From: SZAS-103 sp038323475
GTDB lineage: Bacteria; Pseudomonadota; Gammaproteobacteria; Xanthomonadales; Xanthomonadaceae
DNA: 58,002 bases
Direction: 5' to 3'
NCBI GenBank assembly: GCA_038323475.1
Contig: JBBQHA010000006.1
Span: 1 to 58,002, forward strand
Part shown: positions 17,633 to 26,081 of the stretch, piece by piece
Position numbering within the stretch: the stretch's first letter is position 1
Layout: the number at the start of each line of letters is the position of its first letter
Notes under the pieces: generated by a model
What the model saw: the letters and a program-made list of their open reading frames with translations, nothing else
Databases searched by the model: none
What the model was told of the DNA's origin: nothing
Position numbers and translations under genes: made by a program

Positions 17633-18381
17633 CGCAGCGAGGCTACCAGCGCGATTTCGCGAGCACCCACCAGGCGATGTATTCGGACGATGGACGGCGC
17701 GCGAAGGCCGATACCCTGGTCGCGGTCCTGCGCGACGGGCTCGGTGCGCGGCTGGCGACCGCGCGCGTGCTCAACGTGGGATGTTCGACCGGGATCATGG
17801 ACAGCTTCGTCGCCCCGCACGTGGGATCGCACGTCGGCATCGACATCGACGAGGCGGCGGTGCGCTTCGCGACCGCGACCCACCAGCAGCCGAACCTGTC
17901 GTTCCGGGTCGGCGATGCGATGGCGCTGGATATCCCCGATGCGAGCGTGGATGCCGTGATCTGCTCGCAGGTGTACGAGCACGTGCCCGATCCGAAACGG
18001 CTGATGGATGAGATCCATCGGGTCCTCGCGCCAGGCGGCGTGTGCTATTTCGCCGCCACCAACCGGCTGTGCATCGTCGAACAGCATTATTTCCTGCCGT
18101 TCCTGTCGATCATGCCGGTCTGGATGGCGCATCGCTACCTGCGGCTGACCGGCAGGGGAACGCACTACTACGAGCGGCACCTGGTTTACTGGAACCTGCG
18201 CCGTCTCGTCGCGCAGTTCCGGATCGAGGACTACACCCGCAAGATCCTCGCCGCGCCCGCCGACTACCACGCCGAATACCTGTTCAGCACGCCGGCGAAA
18301 TTGCGCATCGCGCGAACCTTGGCACGGGTCGCATACTGGGCGTTCCCCGGCTATATCTGGTTGCTGCGCCGGGTGGATTGA
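17629..18381 (+). CDS. Class I SAM-dependent methyltransferase, last gene of the plus-strand glycan operon
   Basis: The 250-residue product has the methyltransferase type 11 fold: motif I VLNVGCSTGIMD, acidic end of strand two (HVGIDIDEAA), motif II-like DASVDAVICSQVYEHVPDP and motif III VLAPGGVCYFAATN. The C-terminal part (about 150-250) is hydrophobic and aromatic-rich and may sit on the membrane. It overlaps the GT4 gene by four bases. A role in methylating a sugar or lipid carrier is likely from context only. Confidence 0.75.
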   Translation: MTQRGYQRDFASTHQAMYSDDGRRAKADTLVAVLRDGLGARLATARVLNVGCSTGIMDSFVAPHVGSHVGIDIDEAAVRFATATHQQPNLSFRVGDAMALDIPDASVDAVICSQVYEHVPDPKRLMDEIHRVLAPGGVCYFAATNRLCIVEQHYFLPFLSIMPVWMAHRYLRLTGRGTHYYERHLVYWNLRRLVAQFRIEDYTRKILAAPADYHAEYLFSTPAKLRIARTLARVAYWAFPGYIWLLRRVD

Positions 18382-18390
18382 TGCGCTCGG

Positions 18391-19203
18391 TCAGCCCGCT
18401 TTGCGATAGAGCACCCAGCGGTGCATGCCGAAGCGGCGCAGGAGGCGACGCCCGTTGCGCGGCCCGGGTGCATCACCCGATCGGGCGATCCGTTCGAGCA
18501 GGGCGGTCGTGCGCAGCCAGCGATGGAACAGCACGAACAGCGGCAGCAGGGCGGTCGTCCACAGGTTGCTGCCGCAGGCGACCACGTCCCAGCCGTCCGG
18601 AACCAGATCGACCAGCATCTGCGCCTGGGTGAAGCCGGGCTGGGCCAGGCGTTCGTGCCGTTTCCATGGCGTCAGCAGGCGCGCGACGCGGTTGAATTCA
18701 CTGGTCGCTTCCAGCAGCAGGACCTGCGCGCCGGGCCGCAGGCTGTCGTCGAGCCGCGCCAGGGCCGCGCGCGCCTGCGCTTCGGGGAGGTACATCAGCG
18801 CGGTGATCGCATGTGCGCCGGCCAGCGAGCCTTGCGCGAACGGCAGTCGCGCGAGGTCGCCACAGACCCCGTGGCCATGGTCGCGGGCGAATTGCGCGCT
18901 GAATCCCTGCGCGAAATCGATGCCAACGAGATTCGCCTCGATCTCCTCCAGGGCGGCGGGCGCCATCCTCCCGTAGCCGCAGCCGAGGTCGAGGATCCAG
19001 GCCTGCGCATCCGGCTGGACCGGGTTCTGGTGCAGGGACCAGCGCAGCACCATTTCGTGCCAGCGATGGAGCACCGCATTCACGCCGGCCGGAAGGCCCT
19101 TGAGCAGGACCGACCTTGGCGTATTGCCGAACTCGCGCTGGCGGGCGCGCCATGCATCGCGCGTGTGCGTCGTTCCGGTTTCCGGCGGCTGCGGCTCAGT
19201 CAT
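18391..19203 (-). CDS. Class I SAM-dependent methyltransferase, last gene of the minus-strand glycan operon
   Basis: The 270-residue product has motif I ILDLGCGYGRMAP, NLVGIDFAQGFS and the LDDSLRPGAQVLLLEATSEFN region, with a hydrophobic C-terminal helix near TTALLPLFVLFHRWL. It is not a close copy of the methyltransferase on the other strand, with which it converges nine bases apart. Its start overlaps the stop of the upstream flippase-like gene by eight bases, so translation is probably coupled. Substrate unknown. Confidence 0.75.
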   Translation of the reverse strand: MTEPQPPETGTTHTRDAWRARQREFGNTPRSVLLKGLPAGVNAVLHRWHEMVLRWSLHQNPVQPDAQAWILDLGCGYGRMAPAALEEIEANLVGIDFAQGFSAQFARDHGHGVCGDLARLPFAQGSLAGAHAITALMYLPEAQARAALARLDDSLRPGAQVLLLEATSEFNRVARLLTPWKRHERLAQPGFTQAQMLVDLVPDGWDVVACGSNLWTTALLPLFVLFHRWLRTTALLERIARSGDAPGPRNGRRLLRRFGMHRWVLYRKAG

Positions 19204-20164
19204 GGGCGGTCTTCGCCAGCGCCCAGAACAGCAGTGCGCAGAGGAGGTCGCCGGCGGTCAGCAGCATGCGCACGATCAGCGACCAGGACAGGAGTTCGGC
19301 GGCGTCGAAGCCGCAGAACAGGCCAAGCGATACAAACGCCGCCTCGCGCACGACGACCCCTGACGGCACTACCAGCAGCAGCGAGCCGAAGATCGAGGAC
19401 AGCAGATAGCAGGATGCGAGCACAGCGGCTCCGTTCCAGCCCGCGGAGGCTCCCGCGAGCAGGTGCCACAGCACGATGAAGGGCAGCCACTGGACCGCGA
19501 TCAGCGCGGTCGCTCCGGTGGCGTTCGCGTGCACCGGAACGGACGCCACGACAGTTGCGCGCGGACGCAGCCGGCGGCTGATATGGGGAACCGTGCGCTC
19601 GGCCCACGCGGCGTGATGAGCCCACCACAACACGGCCAGCGCTGCCGGGATCAGGATCAGTGGAAGGGCCGACCCGGCATGCCAGGCCCAGATGATCGAC
19701 GTACCGAGCGCAGTCGACCACGCGTAGATCATCAGCATCTGGACCAGGTTCGCGGCGAGGATCGCGCCGGCCGGGACGCGACGATGCAGGATGCTCGATT
19801 CCAGCATCAGTCCGAAGATCTTGCCGGGCAGGTAGCGCGCGATCTGCGCGCTCGCGTAGGCATGCGCCAGCAACACGCCGGCAACCGATCCTGCCCACAG
19901 CCGTTTGACCGCGATGGGATGGTAGACGATCGCGGGAACCAGGGTGACCACCGTGAGCCCGAGCAGGGTCGGATAGGTCGCGGCCGGCAGCGCGCGCATC
20001 GCACGCACGATGTCGGCCGACTGTCCGCGGAGCGCGTACGCCATGTATGCGATTGCGACCAGCAGCAGTCCCAGCGAGACCGCGTTGCGCAGGACCTTGT
20101 GCCCCTGCCCGCCGAGTTCCCCCGCGCCCTCGCTGTCGCGATCATCCGCGAGTGGCTCGCTCAT
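19196..20164 (-). CDS. Polytopic membrane protein of the lysylphosphatidylglycerol-synthase TM / flippase-like family
   Basis: The 322-residue protein has about eight membrane helices and the family landmarks QIARYLPGKIFGLMLESSIL and VPSGVVVREAAFVSLGLF. The latter resembles the P-G-G-x-G-x-R-E motif of the YbhN/AglD/MprF N-terminal family. Members are often suspected of moving lipid-linked sugars or lipids across the membrane. It lies between the aminotransferase (four-base overlap) and a methyltransferase (eight-base overlap). A role in flipping a polyprenyl-phosphate sugar would fit the locus but is inferred. Confidence 0.65.
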   Translation of the reverse strand: MSEPLADDRDSEGAGELGGQGHKVLRNAVSLGLLLVAIAYMAYALRGQSADIVRAMRALPAATYPTLLGLTVVTLVPAIVYHPIAVKRLWAGSVAGVLLAHAYASAQIARYLPGKIFGLMLESSILHRRVPAGAILAANLVQMLMIYAWSTALGTSIIWAWHAGSALPLILIPAALAVLWWAHHAAWAERTVPHISRRLRPRATVVASVPVHANATGATALIAVQWLPFIVLWHLLAGASAGWNGAAVLASCYLLSSIFGSLLLVVPSGVVVREAAFVSLGLFCGFDAAELLSWSLIVRMLLTAGDLLCALLFWALAKTAHD

Positions 20165-21342
20165 GCCGAAAGGCGCAGCGCGCCCCGGACCTCTTCGATC
20201 ACGTGTGCGACATCGTCCTCGTCGAGCTTCGGCGACAGCGGCAGGCTGACCGTGCCGCGCCCGATCCGCATCGCGTGCGGGAACTGCTCGGGCCGCCAGC
20301 CGAACCGCTGCTGGTAGTAGGGATGCTCCGGAACCGACATGTAATGTACGCCGGTACCGATGCCGCGCGCGTTCATCGCATCGAGGAAAGCGTCGCGCGC
20401 GATGCCGCTGCGCGCTGCGTCGACCTGCACCGTATACAGGTGATAGGCGTGGCGCGTATCGGCTTCCGGCTCGGCGGGCAGCCCGATCGGGCCGTCGGCG
20501 AGCGCCTGCTGGTAGCGGTCCCACACAGCGCGGCGGCGCAGCCAGTTCGCCTCCACACGGGCGAGCTGGTGGATCCCGATCGCGGCCTGCAGGTCCATCA
20601 TGTTGTACTTGAAGCCGCACTCGACGACCTGGTAGTGCTGGTAGCCCTTGTCGCCGAACCGGTGCCAGGCGTCCTTGCTCATGCCATGCAGGGCGAGGAT
20701 CTTTGCCCGCGCCATCAGCTCGTCGTTGCGGCCGAGGATCATGCCGCCTTCGCCGGTGACCACGTTCTTGGTGGCATAGAAACTGAAGCAGCCGAAATCG
20801 CCGAGCGTTCCGGCCTGTTCGCCGTGGTATTGCGTCTCGATGGCGTGCGCGCAGTCCTCGATGATCAGCAGGTCGTGCTTGTGCGCGAGCTCGCGGATCG
20901 CATCCATGGCGCAGGGCCGGCCGGCGAAATGCACCGGCAGGATCGCGCGCGTGCGCGGGGTGATCGCGGCTGCGATCGCATCAGGGTCGATGTTCTGGGT
21001 CACCGGGTCGATGTCGGCGAGCACCGGGGTCAACCCGGCATGGACGATCGCGTTGACCGTCGCGCAGAACGTCAGCGGCGTCGTGATCACCTCGCTGCCG
21101 GGTTCCATCCCGGCGGCGACCATGCTCACGTGCAGCGCCGCCGTGCAGGAGTTGACCGCGCCGACGCGCGAGGCTTGCACGCCCTTGTAGGCCGCGAATT
21201 CGCGTTCGAATCGCGCCACGCGCGGCCCGGTGCCGAGCCAGCTCGAGCGCATGCAGGCAACGACTTCCTCGATTTCCTCCTCGCCGATCGATGGCGAACC
21301 GAAGACGAGGAACGGCCGCTTGGATGTCGTGTCGTTTTGCAT
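20161..21342 (-). CDS. DegT/DnrJ/EryC1 family sugar aminotransferase
   Basis: The 393-residue PLP enzyme has the family course: FGSPSIGEEEIEEVVACMRSSWLG, then TAALHVSMVAAG and VITTPLTFCATVNAIVHAG. These are followed by IIEDCAHAIE, the PLP lysine in FYATKNVVTGEGGM and the YNMMDLQAAIG motif. Such enzymes transaminate keto sugars on nucleotide carriers to make amino-deoxy sugars (for example viosamine or bacillosamine precursors). The start MQNDTTSKRPFLVFG was chosen because conserved sequence begins there. The stop overlaps the next start as ATGA. It implies an amino sugar in the glycan made by this locus. Confidence 0.88.
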   Translation of the reverse strand: MQNDTTSKRPFLVFGSPSIGEEEIEEVVACMRSSWLGTGPRVARFEREFAAYKGVQASRVGAVNSCTAALHVSMVAAGMEPGSEVITTPLTFCATVNAIVHAGLTPVLADIDPVTQNIDPDAIAAAITPRTRAILPVHFAGRPCAMDAIRELAHKHDLLIIEDCAHAIETQYHGEQAGTLGDFGCFSFYATKNVVTGEGGMILGRNDELMARAKILALHGMSKDAWHRFGDKGYQHYQVVECGFKYNMMDLQAAIGIHQLARVEANWLRRRAVWDRYQQALADGPIGLPAEPEADTRHAYHLYTVQVDAARSGIARDAFLDAMNARGIGTGVHYMSVPEHPYYQQRFGWRPEQFPHAMRIGRGTVSLPLSPKLDEDDVAHVIEEVRGALRLSA

Positions 21343-21409
21343 GCCGGTCCGATGCCTGTCGATATGTGGCCCGCTATCGTCTGCCCGATGCAAGGCGAGG
21401 TAAAGGGGG

Positions 21410-23338
21410 TCAGCGCGCCGGTAAGCCTTGCTGCTCGATGAGGTCCTCGAGCTGCTGGATGCGGTCATCCATCCGGCCCATGGTGTTCAGCCGCTGCAAT
21501 GCATCGACCTGTCCCAGCGCTTCCTGGCCGCGGTGCTCGAACGCGAGCAGCCGCCCCAGGGCAATGTGGTACGCCGGCTCCGAGGGGTCTGTATCGACCG
21601 CCATTCGCAGGTAGCGCTCTGCGAGCGCATTGTCATGCCGCCACCACAGGACATAGTCGCCGTAGCGGGCCAGCACGCGCGCGGCCGGATGGTGATGCGA
21701 CAAGGCGGCATCGAACAGCGGCTGCAAGCGGGCGGGATCGAAATGGCATCGCTCTTGCTGCCGGCAAACCGTCAGCGATTCGATCGAGGACGCATCCTCC
21801 TCGTTGTTCGGGCGCGTCCGCAGCTTGTCCTCGATGAGCTTCCACGGCACCGGATCGTTGCCGTTGCCGATGCGGTCGGCAGCGTAAATGAGGCCCTGGG
21901 CAGCCACTGCCGAGGACCCCGGCAGCGCGGCAGCGCGCTCCAGGAAGCGTTGTCCCTCCACGCGCATGCGTGATCCCGGCTCGTCCTTGGCGATGAACAG
22001 CATCGTGCGTGCCGCCTCGTAGTTCGCCCTCGGCGAGTCGGGGTGGCGTCGCGCATCGCCCACCGCCAACACCAGCGGATCCGACCAGGCTTCGGCCCGG
22101 ATCCATGTGGTACCCGCCGACAGCACCAGGAAGATCGCGGCCACCGCGTTGCGTGCGGCAGACTGGGCAACCTGGCGTCGCAAGCCCAGCAAGGCCACGG
22201 CGGAGAACAGCAGCACGCCGATCGACGCAAAATAGTTCCGGTGTTCGAACACGAGTTCCAGCGGCACGATGGTCGCTGTCAGCAGGTGCGCGGCGAAATA
22301 CCAGAGGATTCCCAGGGCGAGCAGCGGGCGGCGCTTGCGCCACCAGGCGGCGACCGCGAGCAGTGCAAGCAAACCGGCGATCGCCGCGAGCGTGGATGCT
22401 GGCGATAGCAGGCCGGTCGATAGCGGAATGTCGTCGTGGTAGAGGCAGTACGCGCGCGGATCCGGGATCAGGATCCAGCGCAGGTAGCTCATGAGGATGC
22501 GCGGCTCGGTCAGCAACCGCTGCCCGAGGGTGTAGGGCAGGCCGTAGTAGGCGTCGCCCCAGACCATCTTCGGCACCAGCCACGCGAGCCCGACGACCGC
22601 CGGCAGGAACAGTAGGACTGCGAAGACGCCCACCAGCTTCCGGTCGATCCCTGCGGGGCTGCCGGAAAAGCGCAGGACCGTGCATTCGACCAGGAATGCG
22701 TACATCGGAAGCATGACGGCCGATTCCTTTGCGAGCGCGCCGATCGCAGTACCGAGCAGCAGGCTCGCTGTGGCGAACACGAGGCCGCCGTTGCGGTCTC
22801 CGTCGAGCATGCGCTTTCGGCCGTGCAGGTATCCCCACAACCCCGCCAGCACGGCGACCTGGGCGAGGCTTTCCATGCGCTGCACGACATACAGCACGGC
22901 GGTCAGATTGATCGGCAGCACCAGCCAACACGCAGTCACCATGAGCGCGATGCGCTGGCAGGCGATTTCGTCGACCGCATCCGGCTCGCGACGCGCATGC
23001 AGCCGCAACAGGCTGCCCAGCCCGCCGTAGAGCAGCAGGCCGTTGACCAAGTGGATCATCAGGTTGGTGAACTTCATCGGCCACGGATGCAGGCCCGTCG
23101 CAAGGTAATTGAGCGCGAACGTCAGCGATGCCAGTGGCCGTCGGAAGTCGCTCGAAGGCGACGACAGCGCCGCGCGGGCCAGTTCGCCCGGCGTCGCGTG
23201 CTGGATCTGGATTGCGCCATTGTCGAGGATGTTCGGATAGTCGTCGAAGACATAGCCGCCGCGCAGCCCGTGCCAGTACACGAATGCCGCCAGCAACAGC
23301 ATCGCGCACACCAGCAGGTAGCGCCGCATGCGTGTCAT
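21410..23338 (-). CDS. TMTC-like polytopic protein with C-terminal TPR-like region, predicted GT-C glycosyltransferase (copy 2)
   Basis: The 642-residue protein starts with a membrane helix followed by GGYVFDDYPNILDN, an acidic loop motif like the catalytic Asp pair of TMTC and PMT glycosyltransferases. RPLASLTFALNYLATGLHPW and TNLMIHLVNGLLLYGG also closely resemble the TMTC plan. About 10-11 membrane segments fill residues 1-430. The remaining 200 residues are helical and TPR-like (ANYEAARTM, AYHIALGRLLAFE). It overlaps the upstream paralogue by four bases and is the third gene after the pilins. A role in pilin glycosylation is inferred from position and fold; no substrate is visible. Confidence 0.65.
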   Translation of the reverse strand: MTRMRRYLLVCAMLLLAAFVYWHGLRGGYVFDDYPNILDNGAIQIQHATPGELARAALSSPSSDFRRPLASLTFALNYLATGLHPWPMKFTNLMIHLVNGLLLYGGLGSLLRLHARREPDAVDEIACQRIALMVTACWLVLPINLTAVLYVVQRMESLAQVAVLAGLWGYLHGRKRMLDGDRNGGLVFATASLLLGTAIGALAKESAVMLPMYAFLVECTVLRFSGSPAGIDRKLVGVFAVLLFLPAVVGLAWLVPKMVWGDAYYGLPYTLGQRLLTEPRILMSYLRWILIPDPRAYCLYHDDIPLSTGLLSPASTLAAIAGLLALLAVAAWWRKRRPLLALGILWYFAAHLLTATIVPLELVFEHRNYFASIGVLLFSAVALLGLRRQVAQSAARNAVAAIFLVLSAGTTWIRAEAWSDPLVLAVGDARRHPDSPRANYEAARTMLFIAKDEPGSRMRVEGQRFLERAAALPGSSAVAAQGLIYAADRIGNGNDPVPWKLIEDKLRTRPNNEEDASSIESLTVCRQQERCHFDPARLQPLFDAALSHHHPAARVLARYGDYVLWWRHDNALAERYLRMAVDTDPSEPAYHIALGRLLAFEHRGQEALGQVDALQRLNTMGRMDDRIQQLEDLIEQQGLPAR

Positions 23339-25335
23339 GGGGCGCCAGCCGGCATGTGCGCGTTCTTGTTGTCGAGATCAGCCTGCAGCGTCGCCTGCAG
23401 GCGGCTGATCTCACCCTCCCAGTAGTGTTGCCGGTGCAACAGCCAGTCGTGAAGGGAAGGCATGCCGTTGAAGGCAGGGTCCACGATGGAGGCGACGTCG
23501 AAGCGGTGCAGGTGTTCCAGCGCAAGATCCGGGTGGCCTGCGGATCCGAGCAGGGCCGCGTGTTGCAATACGCCTTCGGGCTTTGGCTCTTCCGCCAGGG
23601 CCGCGTTGAAAAGGCGGAGCGCGCGCTGCGCATCTCCTTCGGACAGCGCCAGCATTCCTTCGATGTGGTCCAGGTCCTGCCGCCGCGATGGCAGGTTTTG
23701 CCACTGGGTATTCGAACGGGCAGCGCGAACCAGCGATTCGACGGCGGCGAAATCCAGCCCGGAGCAACTCCCGTCGTGAGCGATTCCGATCGCGTCCTTC
23801 AGCCACTGCAAACCCTGTTCCACCTCGGTCCGCGTCCGCGCGAGCCCATAGCGCACCGCCGCGATCGACTCGGGACGGGTGAAACCGAATCGACATTCGG
23901 TGGCGACCAGGTTCACCGAGATCATGGCCGCTTGCGGATGCTTCGCCAATTCATTCCGCAACCGCAACGCTGCCAGCACCGGATGTCCGTGCGACAGCAG
24001 GTACTGTGCGCCATTCGTCTGCGCGCGCACGGAGTCCGGATTTTGTCGGGCCCAGCCAAGGGCCTGGTGGTAGGGGTCGCCCCAAATCGTGGCCCGGTCG
24101 CAGGTCAGCAGTCCGAGCAATACGACCACGCCGACAGCCGTCGCCCGCCGAGAGCGCGTCCACGAACCCGGCTGCACCAGGGCGATCGCGATCGGCCAGG
24201 ACAGCATCAGCATCGGCAGGTAGTTCCGGTGCTCGAAATACAACTCGAGCGGCAGGAACGTGCTTTCCATCAGATGGGCCGTGAAAAAGAACAGTATTCC
24301 GAACGCAATTGCGGGATGGCGGCGGCGCCAGGCGAAGGCCAGCGCGATCAGCCCCAACACGATCCCGATGCACGGTAGCGTCGTCCATGGATGCAGCCAG
24401 TCGCGCGATGCCGCGAACGCGTCGTTGAAGACGCCGCTCGAGTTGGTCCTCGGCAGGAACCACAGCCCGAAATAGTCGATGAGTGCGCGCGGTTCCGTCA
24501 GCAGGCGCTGGCCCATCGTCCAGTCGCGGATGTCCTTTGCGGACTGGATCGAGAACGGAATCTGCGACAGCATCCAGCCGGCCAGCAGCAGGCTGGGCAA
24601 GACCAGCAGCAAAGCCGACGCGCGGCGGTGGATCTTTGCCAGCGACGGCGTGGGAAAAGCCTGCAACCGCAGGACCGTAGCCTCGCCCGCCAGCAGCAGC
24701 AGCGGCAGCAGGACGCCGTTGGCCTTGGACAGGACGGCGAGCAAGGTACCACCAACCGCGGCTGCCGCCATGCCCACCAGGGCCCTCGACGCATGACCCC
24801 TCGCCAGCGCATTGCGCGCCTTGACCCAGCCGACAAAAGCGGCGAGGACGAAGGTCGCCGGCAGCATCGCCTCGCGCTGCACGACATACAGGGTGGTTGA
24901 AACCAGGAGTGGGTGCAGCAGCCATATCCCTGCGCCGAGCAGGGCGGCATTGCGCGCAACCGACTCCGGCAGTGGGAAGGTACGCCCGAGCAACAGCAGG
25001 ACCCAGAAGAGCAGGGTGCCATTGAGCAAATGCAGGAGGATGCTCGTGCGCTTGAACGGTTCCGGATCGGCCGGCCAGTCGTTCGCATCGATCAGGAAGC
25101 TCGCCATTGCGATCGGTCGTCCGGTGGGATCGGCGGATCCGGACGAGATGTAGCGGAGGAAAGCGGTGCTGTTGTCGATGGTGCCGTTCGCCCCGATCAA
25201 GGGCAGGTTGGCGTAGTCGTCAAAGATGAAACCGCCAGACAACCCCGGTCGATATGCCATCCAGGCGATGGCAAGCAAGGCCCCGAGCCCCAGGCCCCAG
25301 GCAAGATCCCGCAATCCAGGCAATTCCCGACGCAT
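23335..25335 (-). CDS. TMTC-like polytopic protein with C-terminal helical-repeat region, predicted GT-C glycosyltransferase (copy 1)
   Basis: This 666-residue protein is a diverged paralogue of the downstream gene: first helix, then GGFIFDDYANLP, GRPIAMASFLID, SILLHLLNGTLLFW, STTLYVVQREAMLPA and FEHRNYLPML. The last parallels FEHRNYFASIG in the other copy. About 11 membrane segments are followed by some 210 TPR-like residues. The start ATG lies two bases past the T-run of the pilA terminator. No good ribosome site is visible there, so production may depend on read-through from pilA or start at another codon. Function predicted as for its paralogue. Confidence 0.65.
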   Translation of the reverse strand: MRRELPGLRDLAWGLGLGALLAIAWMAYRPGLSGGFIFDDYANLPLIGANGTIDNSTAFLRYISSGSADPTGRPIAMASFLIDANDWPADPEPFKRTSILLHLLNGTLLFWVLLLLGRTFPLPESVARNAALLGAGIWLLHPLLVSTTLYVVQREAMLPATFVLAAFVGWVKARNALARGHASRALVGMAAAAVGGTLLAVLSKANGVLLPLLLLAGEATVLRLQAFPTPSLAKIHRRASALLLVLPSLLLAGWMLSQIPFSIQSAKDIRDWTMGQRLLTEPRALIDYFGLWFLPRTNSSGVFNDAFAASRDWLHPWTTLPCIGIVLGLIALAFAWRRRHPAIAFGILFFFTAHLMESTFLPLELYFEHRNYLPMLMLSWPIAIALVQPGSWTRSRRATAVGVVVLLGLLTCDRATIWGDPYHQALGWARQNPDSVRAQTNGAQYLLSHGHPVLAALRLRNELAKHPQAAMISVNLVATECRFGFTRPESIAAVRYGLARTRTEVEQGLQWLKDAIGIAHDGSCSGLDFAAVESLVRAARSNTQWQNLPSRRQDLDHIEGMLALSEGDAQRALRLFNAALAEEPKPEGVLQHAALLGSAGHPDLALEHLHRFDVASIVDPAFNGMPSLHDWLLHRQHYWEGEISRLQATLQADLDNKNAHMPAGAP

Positions 25336-25337
25336 CA

Positions 25338-25375
25338 AAAGAAGAAGGGCCGCACAGCGGCGGCCCTTCTGACAC
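25338..25375 (-). terminator. Rho-independent terminator of the distal pilin gene
   Basis: Read on the minus strand, an 11-base stem AGAAGGGCCGC, loop CGCTGT, GCGGCCCTTCT is followed by TCTTTT. It begins about 20 bases after the pilin stop and ends just before the ATG of the TMTC-like gene. This is the clearest intrinsic terminator in the window. It should make pilin messages far more abundant than downstream glycosyltransferase messages. Confidence 0.85.
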
Positions 25376-25393
25376 AACGTTTGAAGCTGCAAA

Positions 25394-25831
25394 TCACGGA
25401 CGGCAGACGCTCGGACGATACTTGGCAGCAACGGTGCCGGCGGTGCAGATCCACGAAATCGCGCCAGAATTCGCCGTGACCGGCGAGAACAGCAGCGTGG
25501 AGCCTGAGATCGCCACGTTGGCCGGATGGATACCGCCGTAGAGCACCGTGATGACACCACCGGCCGCGTCGACCGAGGTCACGTACGAGCCCTTGATCAG
25601 GGCCGCCGTGGCCAGACCGGCCGAAGCATTGGTGGACGGCATGGTGCCCTGGTTCGCATAGAACTCGGCGACCGCGGTCTTGGAACCGTCGGCCAGTGCC
25701 GCGCCTTCCGAAACCTGCGAGCGGATCACGTAATCCTGGTAGGCCGGGATGGCGATGGCTGCGAGGATCGCGATGATCGCGACAACGATCATCAACTCAA
25801 TCAGGGTAAAGCCTTTCTGCATCTTGTTCAT
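25394..25831 (-). CDS. pilA: Type IV pilin PilA (copy 1, probable major pilin)
   Basis: The 145-residue prepilin has a short basic leader MNKMQKG, cleaved before FTLIELMIVVAIIAILAAIA with Glu5 in place. A variable head follows, ending in a two-cysteine D-loop (WICTAGTVAAKYRPSVC). PilD processes it and PilB/PilC polymerise it. It has a strong ribosome site (AGAGGAAA), its own sigma-54 promoter (25940-25956) and a strong terminator. These suggest the more highly expressed copy. Downstream lie two TMTC-like genes that could glycosylate it. The head has several Ser/Thr residues but no diagnostic glycosylation site. Confidence 0.95.
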   Translation of the reverse strand: MNKMQKGFTLIELMIVVAIIAILAAIAIPAYQDYVIRSQVSEGAALADGSKTAVAEFYANQGTMPSTNASAGLATAALIKGSYVTSVDAAGGVITVLYGGIHPANVAISGSTLLFSPVTANSGAISWICTAGTVAAKYRPSVCRP

Positions 25832-25939
25832 GGGTATTTCCTCTGGTGGTGGGTTAGCTAACCTCGCCTGCCCCTGGTGGTCTACACGGACCGCGTCCCT
25901 GGCCGTGTCTGGACCAGCTGGAGCTTGCGGATAAGATGT

Positions 25940-25956
25940 TGCAAGTGCCGTGCCAA
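25940..25956 (-). promoter_or_regulatory. Sigma-54 promoter of pilin copy 1
   Basis: On the minus strand the sequence is TTGGCAC, five bases, TTGCA. This is an essentially perfect -24/-12 element (TGGCAC-N5-TTGC). Transcription would start near 25928, leaving a leader of about 97 bases before the ATG. PilR, encoded upstream, is the expected activator. Confidence 0.9.
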
Positions 25957-26042
25957 CCCCGGTTTGTGACGCAAGGCACGGTTATCGCGCGGTAAGCTTG
26001 GCGAAAAACGAAGTTGCAGTCAATCTCGAATGCGGTGGGACA

Positions 26043-26067
26043 AAATGTGACATTTCGCGTCACATTT
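26043..26067. repeat. Perfect nine-base inverted repeat between the two pilin genes
   Basis: AAATGTGAC and GTCACATTT flank a seven-base loop. In the minus direction it lies 15 bases past the pilin copy 2 stop and is followed by TTTTG, so it may be a weak terminator. The TGTGA/TCACA halves recall a CRP-type operator, but the nine-base spacing is three too long. Confidence 0.6.
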
Positions 26068-26081
26068 GGGTTTTCGTGGGC

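Noticed and set aside
26043..26067. CRP-type operator TGTGA..TCACA between the pilins
   Set aside because: The spacing between half-sites is nine rather than six bases, so it was kept only as an inverted repeat.
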